From assembly GCA_038260305.1 (NCBI GenBank), contig JBBSNY010000004.1, forward strand, positions 62,001 through 126,000: DNA of 64,000 nt. The letters run 5' to 3'. Every line of letters begins with the position of its first letter. Positions within the stretch are counted from its first letter, which is position 1. Below, piece by piece: positions 19,552 through 28,169 of this stretch. The stretch is from CADCVQ01 sp038260305 (GTDB lineage Bacteria; Actinomycetota; Thermoleophilia; Solirubrobacterales; Solirubrobacteraceae). The notes under the pieces were generated by a model that ran no database searches, was not told the DNA's origin, and saw nothing but the letters and a program-made list of their open reading frames with translations. Position numbers and translations under genes: made by a program.

Positions 19552-20961
19552 TCAGAACTTGAAGTAGATGAAGGGGGTCAGGCTCGACGGGGCGAGCGCC
19601 AATGCGGTCAGCCAGAGCACGGCCGTGACGGTGCCGAAGGCCGTCGTGCGCGCGCCGGGGGCGATCGTCAGCAGGCGCCGGGCCGGGCCCTCGAGGCGCG
19701 GCAGCCAGCGGTTGACGACGACGAGCGCGAGGACGCCGACGACGCCGGCGAGCACCTGCGGCGCCGACACCGCACTCGGTAGGTTGGCGAGCCGGCCGAG
19801 GACGTCGAACGCCTGGCCGAGCGAGCTCGCGCGGAAGAAGATCCAGGCGAAGAAGACCGCCGTCAGGGTGACGACGCCGCCGAGCACGTGCAGCGCCTCC
19901 GACGCGTGTCCCAAGCGCCCGCGCAGCGCGTGTGAGATCGAGAGGAAGACGCCGTGCACGGCACCCCAGACGAGGAACTGCCAGCCGGCGCCGTGCCACA
20001 GGCCGCCGATGGTCATCGTGAGCATGAGGTTGCGGTACGTGTTCAGGCGCCCATGGCGGTTGCCGCCGAGCGGGATGTAGAGGTAGTCGCGTAGCCAACG
20101 CGAGAGCGTCATGTGCCAGCGCTGCCAGAACTCCGACGGGCTGCTCGCGCCGTAGGGGAAGCGGAAGTTCACCGGCAGCTCGATGCCGAGCATGCGCGAG
20201 ACGCCGCGCGCCATGTCGCTGTAGGCCGAGAAGTCGAAGTAGATCTGCAGGCCGAACGCGATGACGCCGATCGCCGCCTCCTGCGGCGTGTGGCCGTTGA
20301 CGTCGGCGAAGAACTTGTTCGCGGGGACGGCCAAGTTGTCGGCGATCGCGAGCTTCTTCGCGAGGCCCAGCGTGAACAGCGCGAGGCCCGACTGGAAGCG
20401 CTCGAACGACAGCGCGGGGAGCGCCTGCAGCTGCGGCGCGAACTCGCGAAAGCGCGTGATCGGGCCGGCGATGAGCTTCGGGAAGTACGCCTTGTACGCC
20501 GCGAAGTGCAGGAAGCCTCCGACGCGCACGTCGCCGCGGTAGACGTCGACGAGGACGCTGATCATCTCGAACGTGAAGAAGCTGATCGCGAGCGGCAGCA
20601 GGATCCGCAGGCCGCTGTAGGACGAGCCGCCGTCGTCGACGCCGAGCCAGTCGAGCAGGTCGGCCGCCGAGCTCGTGAAGAAGCCCGCGTACTTGAACGT
20701 GGAGAGGACGAGCAGGTTGCCGACGACGCCGACGGTCAGCAGCCGCTTGGGCCGTGCGGCGTCCGGGATCGCCCGCGCGATCGTGTAGTTGAAGACCGTG
20801 CTGCCGGCGAGCAGCAGGCCGTAGATCGGGTTCCAGCTGAGGTAGAAGACGTAGCTCGCGACGAGCAGGATCGGCACCCGCGCGCGCGGCGGCGCCAGCC
20901 AGTACACGACCAGCGTCGCCGGCAGGAACAGCAGCAGGAAGACGGCGGCCGAGAAGAGCAA
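19552..20961 (-). CDS. MBOAT acyltransferase (AlgI-like)
   Basis: A 469-residue multi-pass membrane protein (about ten hydrophobic segments). The catalytic His is in GGLWHGAGWQFLVWGAVHG. SPSEFWQRWHMTLSRWLRDY is the diagnostic AlgI motif. It should transfer an acyl chain from a cytoplasmic donor through the membrane to the downstream SGNH partner. The start is an unusual TTG: TAGTCT lies 9 bases upstream, consistent with leaderless initiation. The pair is the usual acetylation module of surface polysaccharides. Confidence 0.9.
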   Translation of the reverse strand: MLFSAAVFLLLFLPATLVVYWLAPPRARVPILLVASYVFYLSWNPIYGLLLAGSTVFNYTIARAIPDAARPKRLLTVGVVGNLLVLSTFKYAGFFTSSAADLLDWLGVDDGGSSYSGLRILLPLAISFFTFEMISVLVDVYRGDVRVGGFLHFAAYKAYFPKLIAGPITRFREFAPQLQALPALSFERFQSGLALFTLGLAKKLAIADNLAVPANKFFADVNGHTPQEAAIGVIAFGLQIYFDFSAYSDMARGVSRMLGIELPVNFRFPYGASSPSEFWQRWHMTLSRWLRDYLYIPLGGNRHGRLNTYRNLMLTMTIGGLWHGAGWQFLVWGAVHGVFLSISHALRGRLGHASEALHVLGGVVTLTAVFFAWIFFRASSLGQAFDVLGRLANLPSAVSAPQVLAGVVGVLALVVVNRWLPRLEGPARRLLTIAPGARTTAFGTVTAVLWLTALALAPSSLTPFIYFKF

Positions 20962-20970
20962 GGCGGGGGA

Positions 20971-20976
20971 AGACTA
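20971..20976 (-). promoter_or_regulatory. -10 box of the O-acetylation operon
   Basis: On the minus strand TAGTCT is followed by 9 bases and then the TTG at 20961, so the transcript is probably leaderless or has one or two leader bases. Confidence 0.45.
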
Positions 20977-21081
20977 GGCCGTCGGCCGCCGGACGGGCGC
21001 ATTTGCGCAGCGCCCCTCTCGCCCCGCGCGCGCCGCGGGCGCTACGGGACGCGGCCGACGCGCCCCGGTCGCGGCGCAGTG

Positions 21082-21837
21082 CTAGAGGATGCGGCCGAGC
21101 GTGGGCTTCTGCTCGACGCCCGCGTTCAGGGCGACGACCTCGGGGTGGCGGCGCAGCCAGGCGATGACGGTGGCGATCGGCAGCGGGCCGGCCGCGGGCT
21201 CGTGGAGCGCGTCGAACACGCGCCGCAACAGCGCGAGATCCGCGGCGGTGTCGAGCGACAGGCGCAGCCGCGGCCAGGTCTCGGCGGGCGGCGCGAGGAC
21301 GTTCGCGAGCGTGTATCGCTCGGGGTGTGTGCGCACGTGGAACGTGACGTGCTCACGGTCCTCGGGCCGCTGCGCGTCGCGCGCGCAGTGCTCGAGCAGC
21401 TCGCGCGAGAGGACCTCGCAGTCCAGGCCGCGCGGCCACGAGCGCACGCCGTTGTTGCTCGCGTAGTCGCAATCGCCCTGCGCGAAGCGCCGCACGACGG
21501 CACCGGTGACGGCGGGATCCTGCAGCGGGTTGTCGGCCGTCAGCCGCACGACGACGTCGGCATCGTCGCCCTCCAATGCCCCGACGAAGCGCCCGAGCAC
21601 GTCGTTCTCGCTGCCGCGAAACGTGCGCACGCCGAGCTCGCGTTCGGCGAACGCCACCAGCGCGTCGTCCTCGGCGTTGATCGTCGTCGCGAGTACGACC
21701 TCGTCGACCTCGGCGGTCGCACGCGCGGCGCGCAGCACGTGCTCGACGACCGGACGGCCGGCGAGGGACGTCATGACCTTGCCCGGCAGGCGCTCGGACG
21801 TGCAGCGCGCCTGCACGAGGGCGACGACCCGGCTCAT
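21082..21837 (-). CDS. SpsF-like cytidylyltransferase
   Basis: A 251-residue sugar cytidylyltransferase starting MSRVVALVQARCTSERLPGK, the SpsF variant of the CTP-binding signature. RLTADNPLQDP and the following SNNGVRSWPRGLDCEV match SpsF/NeuA-like enzymes found in spore-coat and nonulosonic-acid clusters. It would make a CMP-activated acidic sugar. The ATG has no ribosome site; instead a leaderless 11-codon ORF (21869-21834) ends in an ATGA overlap with it, suggesting coupled translation. Confidence 0.85.
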   Translation of the reverse strand: MSRVVALVQARCTSERLPGKVMTSLAGRPVVEHVLRAARATAEVDEVVLATTINAEDDALVAFAERELGVRTFRGSENDVLGRFVGALEGDDADVVVRLTADNPLQDPAVTGAVVRRFAQGDCDYASNNGVRSWPRGLDCEVLSRELLEHCARDAQRPEDREHVTFHVRTHPERYTLANVLAPPAETWPRLRLSLDTAADLALLRRVFDALHEPAAGPLPIATVIAWLRRHPEVVALNAGVEQKPTLGRIL

Positions 21838-21869
21838 CGGCCGGGCGCGGATGGCGCGGGGAGCGGCAT
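21834..21869 (-). CDS. leaderless 11-aa upstream ORF coupled to the SpsF-like gene
   Basis: Predicted peptide MPLPAPSAPGR. Its ATG lies 9 bases after a TACGCT -10 hexamer (21884-21879 on the minus strand). The stop TGA (21836-21834) overlaps the main gene's ATG (21837-21835) as ATGA. No Shine-Dalgarno sequence precedes the main start, so ribosomes that finish this ORF would have to restart there. The same arrangement occurs at two other loci in this window. Confidence 0.5.
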   Translation of the reverse strand: MPLPAPSAPGR

Positions 21870-21878
21870 GGCCAGCGC

Positions 21879-21884
21879 AGCGTA
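21879..21884 (-). promoter_or_regulatory. -10 box ahead of the 11-aa upstream ORF
   Basis: TACGCT on the minus strand, 9 bases before the upstream ORF start codon at 21869. Confidence 0.45.
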
Positions 21885-22000
21885 GTTGCATCACCACGTG
21901 CCGACGCGATCCGGCGCGTACACGAAGATGGCACGATCACGTTGGCTGTCGCGCGGAAGCACTGGTCACAATCGCCGTGTTCGCGGCACTCTCTGGCGTG

Positions 22001-22540
22001 ATGATCGAGGACGCGGAAGCCTTCGAGGCGGTCTATCGGCGCGAGTCGGAGATGGTGATCGTGTTCGTCTCGCGCCGCGCCCTCGATGCCGAGCTCGCGC
22101 TCGACATCACCGCGGAGACATTCGCCATCGCCTATCGTTCCCGGCGGTCATTTCGCGGCGCCACCGAGGCCGAGCTACGCGCCTGGATCCTCACGATCGC
22201 CCGCCGCCAGCTCGCCCGCTACCTGCGCCGGGGCGTCGTCGAGCGCCGCGCGCTGGAGCGCCTCGGTGCCGGCGTGCCGGTCGTGCACGAGGACGACCTG
22301 CGCGAGATCGAGGAGGCAGCCGGTCTGGCGGAGTTACGCGCGACGGTCGCCGCCTCGCTCGAGCGGCTCGGCGGCGATCAGCGCGAGGCGCTGCGGCTGC
22401 GCATCGTCGACGAGCTGCCCTATCACGAGGTGGCGGCGGCGCTGCGCGTCTCCGAGCAGACAGCTCGTGCACGCGTGTCGCGCGGGCTGCGCGCGCTGCA
22501 ACGACGACTCGACGGCGACACGCTGGTGAGGCGCGCATGA
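22001..22540 (+). CDS. ECF-type RNA polymerase sigma factor
   Basis: A 179-residue sigma-70 family protein. Region 2 covers residues 5-75 (FEAVYRRESEMVIVFVSRRA, then LALDITAETFAIAY; the Trp-containing AWILTIARRQLARYL ends it). Region 4 covers 115-175, with the helix-turn-helix in PYHEVAAALRVSEQTARARV. It lacks regions 1 and 3, as expected for ECF factors. GTG 21998 is an equally possible start; an ATG further upstream belongs to a different frame. The next gene overlaps by ATGA and encodes a membrane protein, likely the controlling anti-sigma factor. Confidence 0.88.
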   Translation: MIEDAEAFEAVYRRESEMVIVFVSRRALDAELALDITAETFAIAYRSRRSFRGATEAELRAWILTIARRQLARYLRRGVVERRALERLGAGVPVVHEDDLREIEEAAGLAELRATVAASLERLGGDQREALRLRIVDELPYHEVAAALRVSEQTARARVSRGLRALQRRLDGDTLVRRA

Positions 22541-24909
22541 GCGACCGTCCGCGGATCCTCGACGAGCTCGGTCGCGAGCTCGTGGGCGCGGTGCGCCGCC
22601 ACGAGCAGTGCGACACCCGCCGGTGCCTGCCGCGAGCGGCCGTCATCGCTCTGCTCGCGCTGCTCGGTCTCGCCGCCGCGGCCGTCGCGGCGACCCTGAT
22701 CATCGGCCGCGGCGCGCCACTATCGACGGCACGCGCCGTCGACGTGCCGCTTGAGCTGCGACCGGTGCCGGGCAGCGCGCGCCTGAACGGGCTCGACGTT
22801 CGCGACCCCGACGGCGGTCCGGCGTGGGACGTGCGCACGTCGCGCGGTAGGACCGGGGCGGTCTGCGCGACCGTCGGCCAGGTGCTGGACGGCGAGCTCG
22901 GCCTGCTCGGCCTCGACCGCCGCTTCCGCGCGCTGCCGGCGGGCGCCGCGGACACCTGCAGCCGCGCGCAGCCATCCGGCGCGACGCTCGCCGGCGCGCG
23001 CGGGTTCGAGGGCGGCGGGCGCTTGGCCGCGGTCACGGCCGTCAGCGGCGTCGCGGCGGTGGGCGTGCGGCGCGTCGCCGTCCTCGTGCGGGGAGGCACC
23101 AGTGTGCTGCGACTCGGTCCCCAGCGGGCGTTTCTCGCGCTGCTGCGCGGTCGGCCGGAGGAGCTGCGCCCGCGGCTGGTCCTGACCGAGGCCTCGGGCC
23201 GCCGGACGACGCTGCACTTCGCCGACGGCGGCGAGCTCGTCGCGAGCGATCCCTCCGGCGGCTCGCCGTGGGTACTGCGCTATGGCCGCGGCAACGGCGG
23301 CCGGCGCTGCGTCGAGGCGCGCCGCGAGGCGGGCCCAGACGTCGTCTCGTCACCGTCCACCGCGGTGCCGCGGCGCTGCGCGGCGCCGTCCAGGCCGTTC
23401 GTCGCGATCCGCCGCTTCGTCCCCGCCGTCGAGCGCGTGCGGGCCTTCGGCGGCCGCGGGCCGCTGATGACGATCCCGGCGCGGCCGTGGTATCTGCATC
23501 CGGCGCGGACGGTCGTGTGGGGATCGACGCGGCGCGCCGGCGGCGAGGTCCTGCTGACCGGCGCCGGGGCGCCGCGCCGCCTACGCGTCGACGCACGCGG
23601 CGACGACGCAATCAATGCCTCGGGGCTGGCGGGGACGCGCTCTGGCCGCGGCGGCTTCCTCGCCGTCCTCGACGGGCACGTCGATCCACGGCGGCTGCGC
23701 GTGACGCTCGACGGGCGACCTCTGGATCCCGACGCGACGTTCGATGCGGGAGGCAGGCCGATCGGGCGCGAGCCGGTGCCGGCGTGGCGATCCGTCGCGT
23801 CGGCCCGGCGTGCCTCCCGGTCTGCCGCAGCGCACGCGACTCCGCGGGCGGTGGTGATCGCGCGCCGTGCCCCCGATCCGGTCGGCGGCCCCGCCTGGGC
23901 GCTTCGCATCTGGACGCTTGCGGCGAGCGCTGTCGCACCCGGCCACAACGCCGATCGCGTCCTGCGCTGCTTCGCGGCCGGCTTCGAACGCGGTCGGCGA
24001 CTGCTCGAGCCGCTCCCCGGGGGTGACAGCGCGATCGTGTCCACAGGCGGGCGCGACGTCGTCTGCGCCGGCGAGGGGGTGCTCGCCGCGCGGGTGGCGG
24101 CACCCGACGTGCGCACGTACGTCGACGACGTCGACGCACCCGACCCGCGTCCGCTGCGCGTCGTCGTCGCCGGCCTGCTCGGCGACGGGGTGCGGTCCGC
24201 GCGGCTGCTCGGGGCCGGCGCGTCACGCTCGCTCGCGCTCGGCCCGCACGGCAGCTACCTCGTCGTGCTCGGCCCGCGCTACGCGGGTGCGCCGATCAGC
24301 GTCCGCGCGCGCCTCGCGGACGGTCGCTCGCGCGTGTCGGGGCGGGCGACGGCCCGCATGCCGCCCTTCGAGCCGAACGCCTGCGTACCGACGCCCGGGC
24401 TGTCGGTGCGCGTCGCCGACCCGGACGGGCGGCCGTCGTGGACGGCCGGCCGCGGGCGCGCCGGCGCGCACAACTGCCGCTACCTCGGCCGCCTCGTGCA
24501 GGGCCGCCTGGCGAGCGTCGTCGACGGCTCCAACCGGATCTTCTACGAGCCGAGCGACGTCCGCATCTCGCTCACCGGGCGCCCCCGCGCGCGCAGCCGG
24601 CCGCTCGTCGTCGAGGTCACCGATCCGCGCGGAGCGCTGTCCTACGACGCGGCGCTGGCCGCGCGATCGCCGGCGCAGATCGCGCGCCGCACGCTGCCGG
24701 GACGGACCGTCGTCAGCGGCACGGCGAACGACGACGTCGTGTCGGTCACGCTGCGCACGCCGCGCGACGTGCGTACGCTGCGTCCGGGCCCGGGCGGCTT
24801 GTTCCTCGCCGTCTACGACGGCGCCTTCTACGGCGGGCGGATCTACGCCGACGCCCACCTGCGCGACGGACGCACGATCACCGAGTCGATCGCGATCGGG
24901 CAGCTCTGA
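22537..24909 (+). CDS. large membrane protein coupled to the ECF sigma factor
   Basis: A 790-residue protein with a short cytoplasmic N-terminus (1-34), one membrane helix (35-57) and about 730 outside residues. Its position after the sigma gene with an ATGA overlap suggests an anti-sigma factor, but no zinc-binding HxxxCxxC motif is visible. The outer part contains four copies of a module with DPxGGPxW, a Gly/Arg-rich turn and a Cys about 20 residues on, at about 90-120, 238-265, 447-485 and 628-660. These are separated by strand-rich segments. The module is not one I recognise and may be a sensor domain. Confidence 0.6.
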   Translation: MSDRPRILDELGRELVGAVRRHEQCDTRRCLPRAAVIALLALLGLAAAAVAATLIIGRGAPLSTARAVDVPLELRPVPGSARLNGLDVRDPDGGPAWDVRTSRGRTGAVCATVGQVLDGELGLLGLDRRFRALPAGAADTCSRAQPSGATLAGARGFEGGGRLAAVTAVSGVAAVGVRRVAVLVRGGTSVLRLGPQRAFLALLRGRPEELRPRLVLTEASGRRTTLHFADGGELVASDPSGGSPWVLRYGRGNGGRRCVEARREAGPDVVSSPSTAVPRRCAAPSRPFVAIRRFVPAVERVRAFGGRGPLMTIPARPWYLHPARTVVWGSTRRAGGEVLLTGAGAPRRLRVDARGDDAINASGLAGTRSGRGGFLAVLDGHVDPRRLRVTLDGRPLDPDATFDAGGRPIGREPVPAWRSVASARRASRSAAAHATPRAVVIARRAPDPVGGPAWALRIWTLAASAVAPGHNADRVLRCFAAGFERGRRLLEPLPGGDSAIVSTGGRDVVCAGEGVLAARVAAPDVRTYVDDVDAPDPRPLRVVVAGLLGDGVRSARLLGAGASRSLALGPHGSYLVVLGPRYAGAPISVRARLADGRSRVSGRATARMPPFEPNACVPTPGLSVRVADPDGRPSWTAGRGRAGAHNCRYLGRLVQGRLASVVDGSNRIFYEPSDVRISLTGRPRARSRPLVVEVTDPRGALSYDAALAARSPAQIARRTLPGRTVVSGTANDDVVSVTLRTPRDVRTLRPGPGGLFLAVYDGAFYGGRIYADAHLRDGRTITESIAIGQL

Positions 24910-24968
24910 CGCCGGGCCGTGCCCTGAGCGCCAACGAGCGCCGGCGCTTGCGCTCGCGAACGTGCCAC

Positions 24969-24974
24969 TAGGAT
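24969..24974 (+). promoter_or_regulatory. -10 box of the nonulosonic-acid operon
   Basis: TAGGAT followed by 10 bases and the ATG at 24985. The leader would be zero to three bases long. Confidence 0.5.
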
Positions 24975-24984
24975 CGGCGGGCCG

Positions 24985-26592
24985 ATGACCGCGCCCACCC
25001 CGTTGCTTGCGATCGTGCCCGCCCGCGGCGACAGCCGCGGCGTGCCGAACAAGAATCTGCGCTCGCTCGGGGGCCGCCCGCTCGTCGCGCACACGCTCGA
25101 GGCGGTGGCCGCGTCCGGGGTCGCCGACCGCGTGCTGCTGTCCAGCGAGCACGAGCCGATGCTGCGCTGGGCGCTGCTGCACGGCTACGAGGTCCACGAG
25201 CGTCCCGCGCGGCTCGCCGGCGACGGCGTCGCGCTGTCGGCGGTCGCCGCGCACCTTGCCGACGAGCTGGACTGGAGCGGCGACGTCGCGGTTCTGCCGC
25301 CGAGCGCACCGTTTCGTGGCGCCGCGTCGATCGCGGCGGCCGTCGCCGCGTTTCGCGCCGCGCCGCACGTCGACTCGCTCGCGAGCGCTGTGCGCCAGCG
25401 CCACCCGTTCTGGCTTGACGAGCACGACGACCTCGCGCGCGCCACCCCGCTGCCCGGGGTCCTGCGCGAGACCGGCGCGATCCAGCTCGTGCGCGGCGCC
25501 GCGCTGCGCGCCGGGCGCGAGCTGACGACGGCCCGCCACGTCCTCTTCGAGACCGAGCCCGACGAGAGCCTGATGATCGAGTCCAACGACGACCTCGTGG
25601 TCGCGCGCCGACGGGTCGAGCGCGGCAGCGTCGTCTTTCGCCTGCGCGCGAACGCTCGCGTCGGCTCGGGCCACATCCACCACTGCCTGCAGCTCGCCGA
25701 CGAGCTCGCCGATCAGCAGCTCAGCTTCCTGCTCGTCGACTGCGACCCGTTCGTCGGCGCGCTCATCGAGGAGCATGGCTACGCGTACCGCACCGAGACC
25801 GATCTCGCGGCGGACCTCGAGGAGCTCGGCGGCGGCTACGGCCCGCGGCTCGTCGTCAACGACGTCCTGGACACGACCGAGCGCGAGGTGCTCGCCCAGC
25901 GCGCCGCCGGCTACCGCGTCGTCAACGTAGAGGATCTCGGGCCCGGGGCGCGGCTTGCCGACTGGGTCGTCAACGCGCTCTACGCGCCCGACGAGGCGGA
26001 CGGCGTGCACGTCTCCTCCGGCCCCGCCTACGCGACGCTGCGCACCGAGTTCCTGCATCTGCCGCCGAAGGAGATCCGCCAGCGGGCGCGGCGCGTCCTG
26101 ATCAGCTTCGGCGGGACCGATCCCGGCCGCCTCGGGCCGCGCTGCGCGCGCCTGCTGCAGGGTCGCCTCGACGACGTCGAAATCCGCGTCGTCGTCGGGC
26201 ACGGCTCGGCCGACGAGGACTTCCCCGCCGGCATCGTCGTCGCCCGCCACGTCCGCAGCATGGCGGCGGAGATGATCGAGGCCGACCTCGTCCTGACCTC
26301 GGCGGGACGCACCGTCTACGAGGCGGCCGCGACCGGCACGCCCGTCGCCGTCCTCGCCCAGGGCGCCCGCGACGCGACGCACGCGCACCTGAGCTACACG
26401 AGCGGGGTCGTCTTCCTCGGCATCGGCCCGCTCGTCGACGACGCGCACGTCGTCGGCGTCGTCGAGCGCCTGCTCGCGGACCACGTCCTGCGCCGGGAGC
26501 TCGCCGAGCGGCTGCGCGACTCGATCGACGACCGCGGCGCGCTGCGCATCGGCCACCGCATCCGCGGTCTGCTGCGGGGCCTGGACACGTGA
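24985..26592 (+). CDS. fused CMP-sugar synthetase and PseG-like hydrolase
   Basis: A 535-residue two-domain protein. Residues 1-205 are a NeuA/PseF-type cytidylyltransferase (IVPARGDSRGVPNKNLRSLG). Residues 210-535 resemble PseG, the nucleotide-sugar hydrolase of pseudaminic acid synthesis: VGSGHIHHCLQLADELA carries the GxGH catalytic-type His, ISFGGTDPGRL the GGxDP loop, and ADLVLTSAGRTVYEAAATG the nucleotide-binding end. The fusion joins an early step (removing UDP) with the last activation step (adding CMP), flanking the NeuB step encoded next. The stop overlaps neuB (GTGA). Confidence 0.85.
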   Translation: MTAPTPLLAIVPARGDSRGVPNKNLRSLGGRPLVAHTLEAVAASGVADRVLLSSEHEPMLRWALLHGYEVHERPARLAGDGVALSAVAAHLADELDWSGDVAVLPPSAPFRGAASIAAAVAAFRAAPHVDSLASAVRQRHPFWLDEHDDLARATPLPGVLRETGAIQLVRGAALRAGRELTTARHVLFETEPDESLMIESNDDLVVARRRVERGSVVFRLRANARVGSGHIHHCLQLADELADQQLSFLLVDCDPFVGALIEEHGYAYRTETDLAADLEELGGGYGPRLVVNDVLDTTEREVLAQRAAGYRVVNVEDLGPGARLADWVVNALYAPDEADGVHVSSGPAYATLRTEFLHLPPKEIRQRARRVLISFGGTDPGRLGPRCARLLQGRLDDVEIRVVVGHGSADEDFPAGIVVARHVRSMAAEMIEADLVLTSAGRTVYEAAATGTPVAVLAQGARDATHAHLSYTSGVVFLGIGPLVDDAHVVGVVERLLADHVLRRELAERLRDSIDDRGALRIGHRIRGLLRGLDT

Positions 26593-27650
26593 CCGCCGGT
26601 GCTGTCGAGATCCGCATCGACGGGCACGAGCCGCTGCGCGCGGGCGCCTGCCGTGTCATCGCCGAGGCGGGCGCGAACCACAACAACTCCGTCGGGCGGG
26701 CGATCGAGATGGCGCGCGCCGCCGCCGCCGCTGGCGCCTGGGCGATCAAGTTCCAGCTCTACAAGGCGGATTCGCTGACGGTGCCCGACTCGCCGAAGTA
26801 CTGGACTGACCCGTTCGGTACGACCTCGCAGTTCGAGGCATTCCAGCTCTCCGATCGGCTGGACTACGACGCCTGGGCCCCCGTCGCCGACGCCTGTCGC
26901 GAGCTTGGGATCGTCTTCTTCGCGACGCCGTTCGACGTCCCGGCGCTGGAGGCGCTCGAGCGCATCGACACCTCGATCTACAAGCTCGCGAGCGCGGACA
27001 TCACGCACCGCCCGCTGCTCGAGGCGGTCGCCGCGACCGGCAAGCCGATGCTGCTCGCGACCGGCGCCGCGACCGTGCAGGAGATCCGCGATGCGATCGA
27101 GTGGACGGGCCTGGGGCCGGAGTCGCTCGCGCTGCTCGCCTGCACGCTGACCTACCCGACGCCCGACCCCGACGGCCACTTCGCGCGTATCGAGCGCTTG
27201 CGCCGCGAGTTCGATCCATACCTCATCGGCTCGTCGGACCACACGCACGGCGTCGCCGGCGCGTGGATGACGGCCGCGCTCGGCGGCGTCTGCATCGAGA
27301 AGCACTTCACGATCGACAAGAAGCTGCCCGATGTCCCCGACCATGCGATGAGCGTCGAGCCTGACGAGCTCGCCGAGATGGTCGCCGCCTGCGACCGCGC
27401 GAGCGTCCTGCGCGGCGAGGACTGGATCGGCGTGCGCGAGTCCGAGCGGCCCGCACGTGCGAACGCGCGCCGCTCGATCGTGCTCGAGCGCGACGTCGCG
27501 GCGGGCGTCGCGCTCGTCGCGGCCGATCTCGCCTTCAAGCGCCCGGGCACGGGGATCGCGCCGAGCGAGCTGGCGTCGGTGCTGGGTCGCGCGCTGCGCC
27601 TCGCCCGGCCTCGCGGCACGGTGCTCGACCGCGACGAGCTCGACGGATAG
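26589..27650 (+). CDS. neuB: nonulosonic acid synthase (NeuB/PseI/LegI family)
   Basis: A 353-residue synthase condensing a six-carbon amino sugar with phosphoenolpyruvate. Motifs include VIAEAGANHNNSVGRAIEMA, AIKFQLYKADSL, YKLASADITHRPLL, GSSDHTHGVAGAW and CIEKHFTIDK. A SAF antifreeze-like domain closes the protein (RRSIVLERDVAAG ... about 290-353). Whether the product is sialic, legionaminic or pseudaminic acid cannot be told from sequence, though the PseG-like neighbour favours a di-N-acyl trideoxy sugar. The GTG start overlaps the previous stop. Confidence 0.92.
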   Translation: MTAGAVEIRIDGHEPLRAGACRVIAEAGANHNNSVGRAIEMARAAAAAGAWAIKFQLYKADSLTVPDSPKYWTDPFGTTSQFEAFQLSDRLDYDAWAPVADACRELGIVFFATPFDVPALEALERIDTSIYKLASADITHRPLLEAVAATGKPMLLATGAATVQEIRDAIEWTGLGPESLALLACTLTYPTPDPDGHFARIERLRREFDPYLIGSSDHTHGVAGAWMTAALGGVCIEKHFTIDKKLPDVPDHAMSVEPDELAEMVAACDRASVLRGEDWIGVRESERPARANARRSIVLERDVAAGVALVAADLAFKRPGTGIAPSELASVLGRALRLARPRGTVLDRDELDG

Positions 27651-27670
27651 CGCCGCGCCGGAGGGTGGCG

Positions 27671-27676
27671 TAGGGT
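27671..27676 (+). promoter_or_regulatory. -10 box of the lipoprotein gene
   Basis: TAGGGT lies 10 bases before the ATG at 27687. Confidence 0.4.
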
Positions 27677-27686
27677 CTGCGAACCG

Positions 27687-28157
27687 ATGCTGCGTTCGTC
27701 GACGACAACGATCGCTCTCGCCATCGCCGTGACCGTCCTCGCCGGCTGCGGCGGGGACAAGTCGGTGACCAAGGCCGAGACGACGACGGCGACCGCGGCT
27801 GCGCCGGTCGCCACGACGCCGGCGCCGCCGCCGACGCGCACGCAGGCGACCGCGCCGCATCGGGAGACCTCGCCGCAGGAGCTCGCCAAGCGCTCCAAGG
27901 CCCGCGCCGAGAAGGCTGCGAACGCCGGCGCGAAGACCTGCCCCACCCTCACCAAGCCCGCCGAGGCGAAGGACATCACCGTCCTGCACATCAGCTGTGC
28001 GACCGCCAAGAAGGTCATCTTCGCGACCACGCCGACGCAGCGCAGCGGCTTCGTCTGCGACATCGTCAACGAGTCGTTCTCCGACGTGCCAGCCGTCGAG
28101 TACTCGTGCAACCGCAAGGCCGACAAGGCCACGCTCGGTTACACGGCCGTCGGCTAG
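27687..28157 (+). CDS. small lipoprotein
   Basis: A 156-residue exported lipoprotein. The signal ends in VLAGC with Cys21 as the lipidation site. A Thr/Ala/Pro-rich linker (25-65) tethers a domain of about 90 residues containing three Cys (KTCPTL, HISCATAKK, EYSCNRK, plus FVCDIVN, making four) that could form two disulfides. The family is unknown to me. It sits between neuB and an acyltransferase, but with its own promoter, so any link to the glycan pathway is unproven. Confidence 0.65.
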   Translation: MLRSSTTTIALAIAVTVLAGCGGDKSVTKAETTTATAAAPVATTPAPPPTRTQATAPHRETSPQELAKRSKARAEKAANAGAKTCPTLTKPAEAKDITVLHISCATAKKVIFATTPTQRSGFVCDIVNESFSDVPAVEYSCNRKADKATLGYTAVG

Positions 28158-28169
28158 GGGCGCCACGGA

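Noticed and set aside
21886..24909. One continuous plus-strand frame running through the sigma gene into the repeat protein
   Set aside because: Considered as a giant fusion; the sigma factor is clearly in another frame and the ATGA at 22537 is a normal start.
24223..26556. 777-codon minus-strand open frame opposite the NeuA-PseG fusion
   Set aside because: Shadow frame; the plus strand carries clear conserved motifs.
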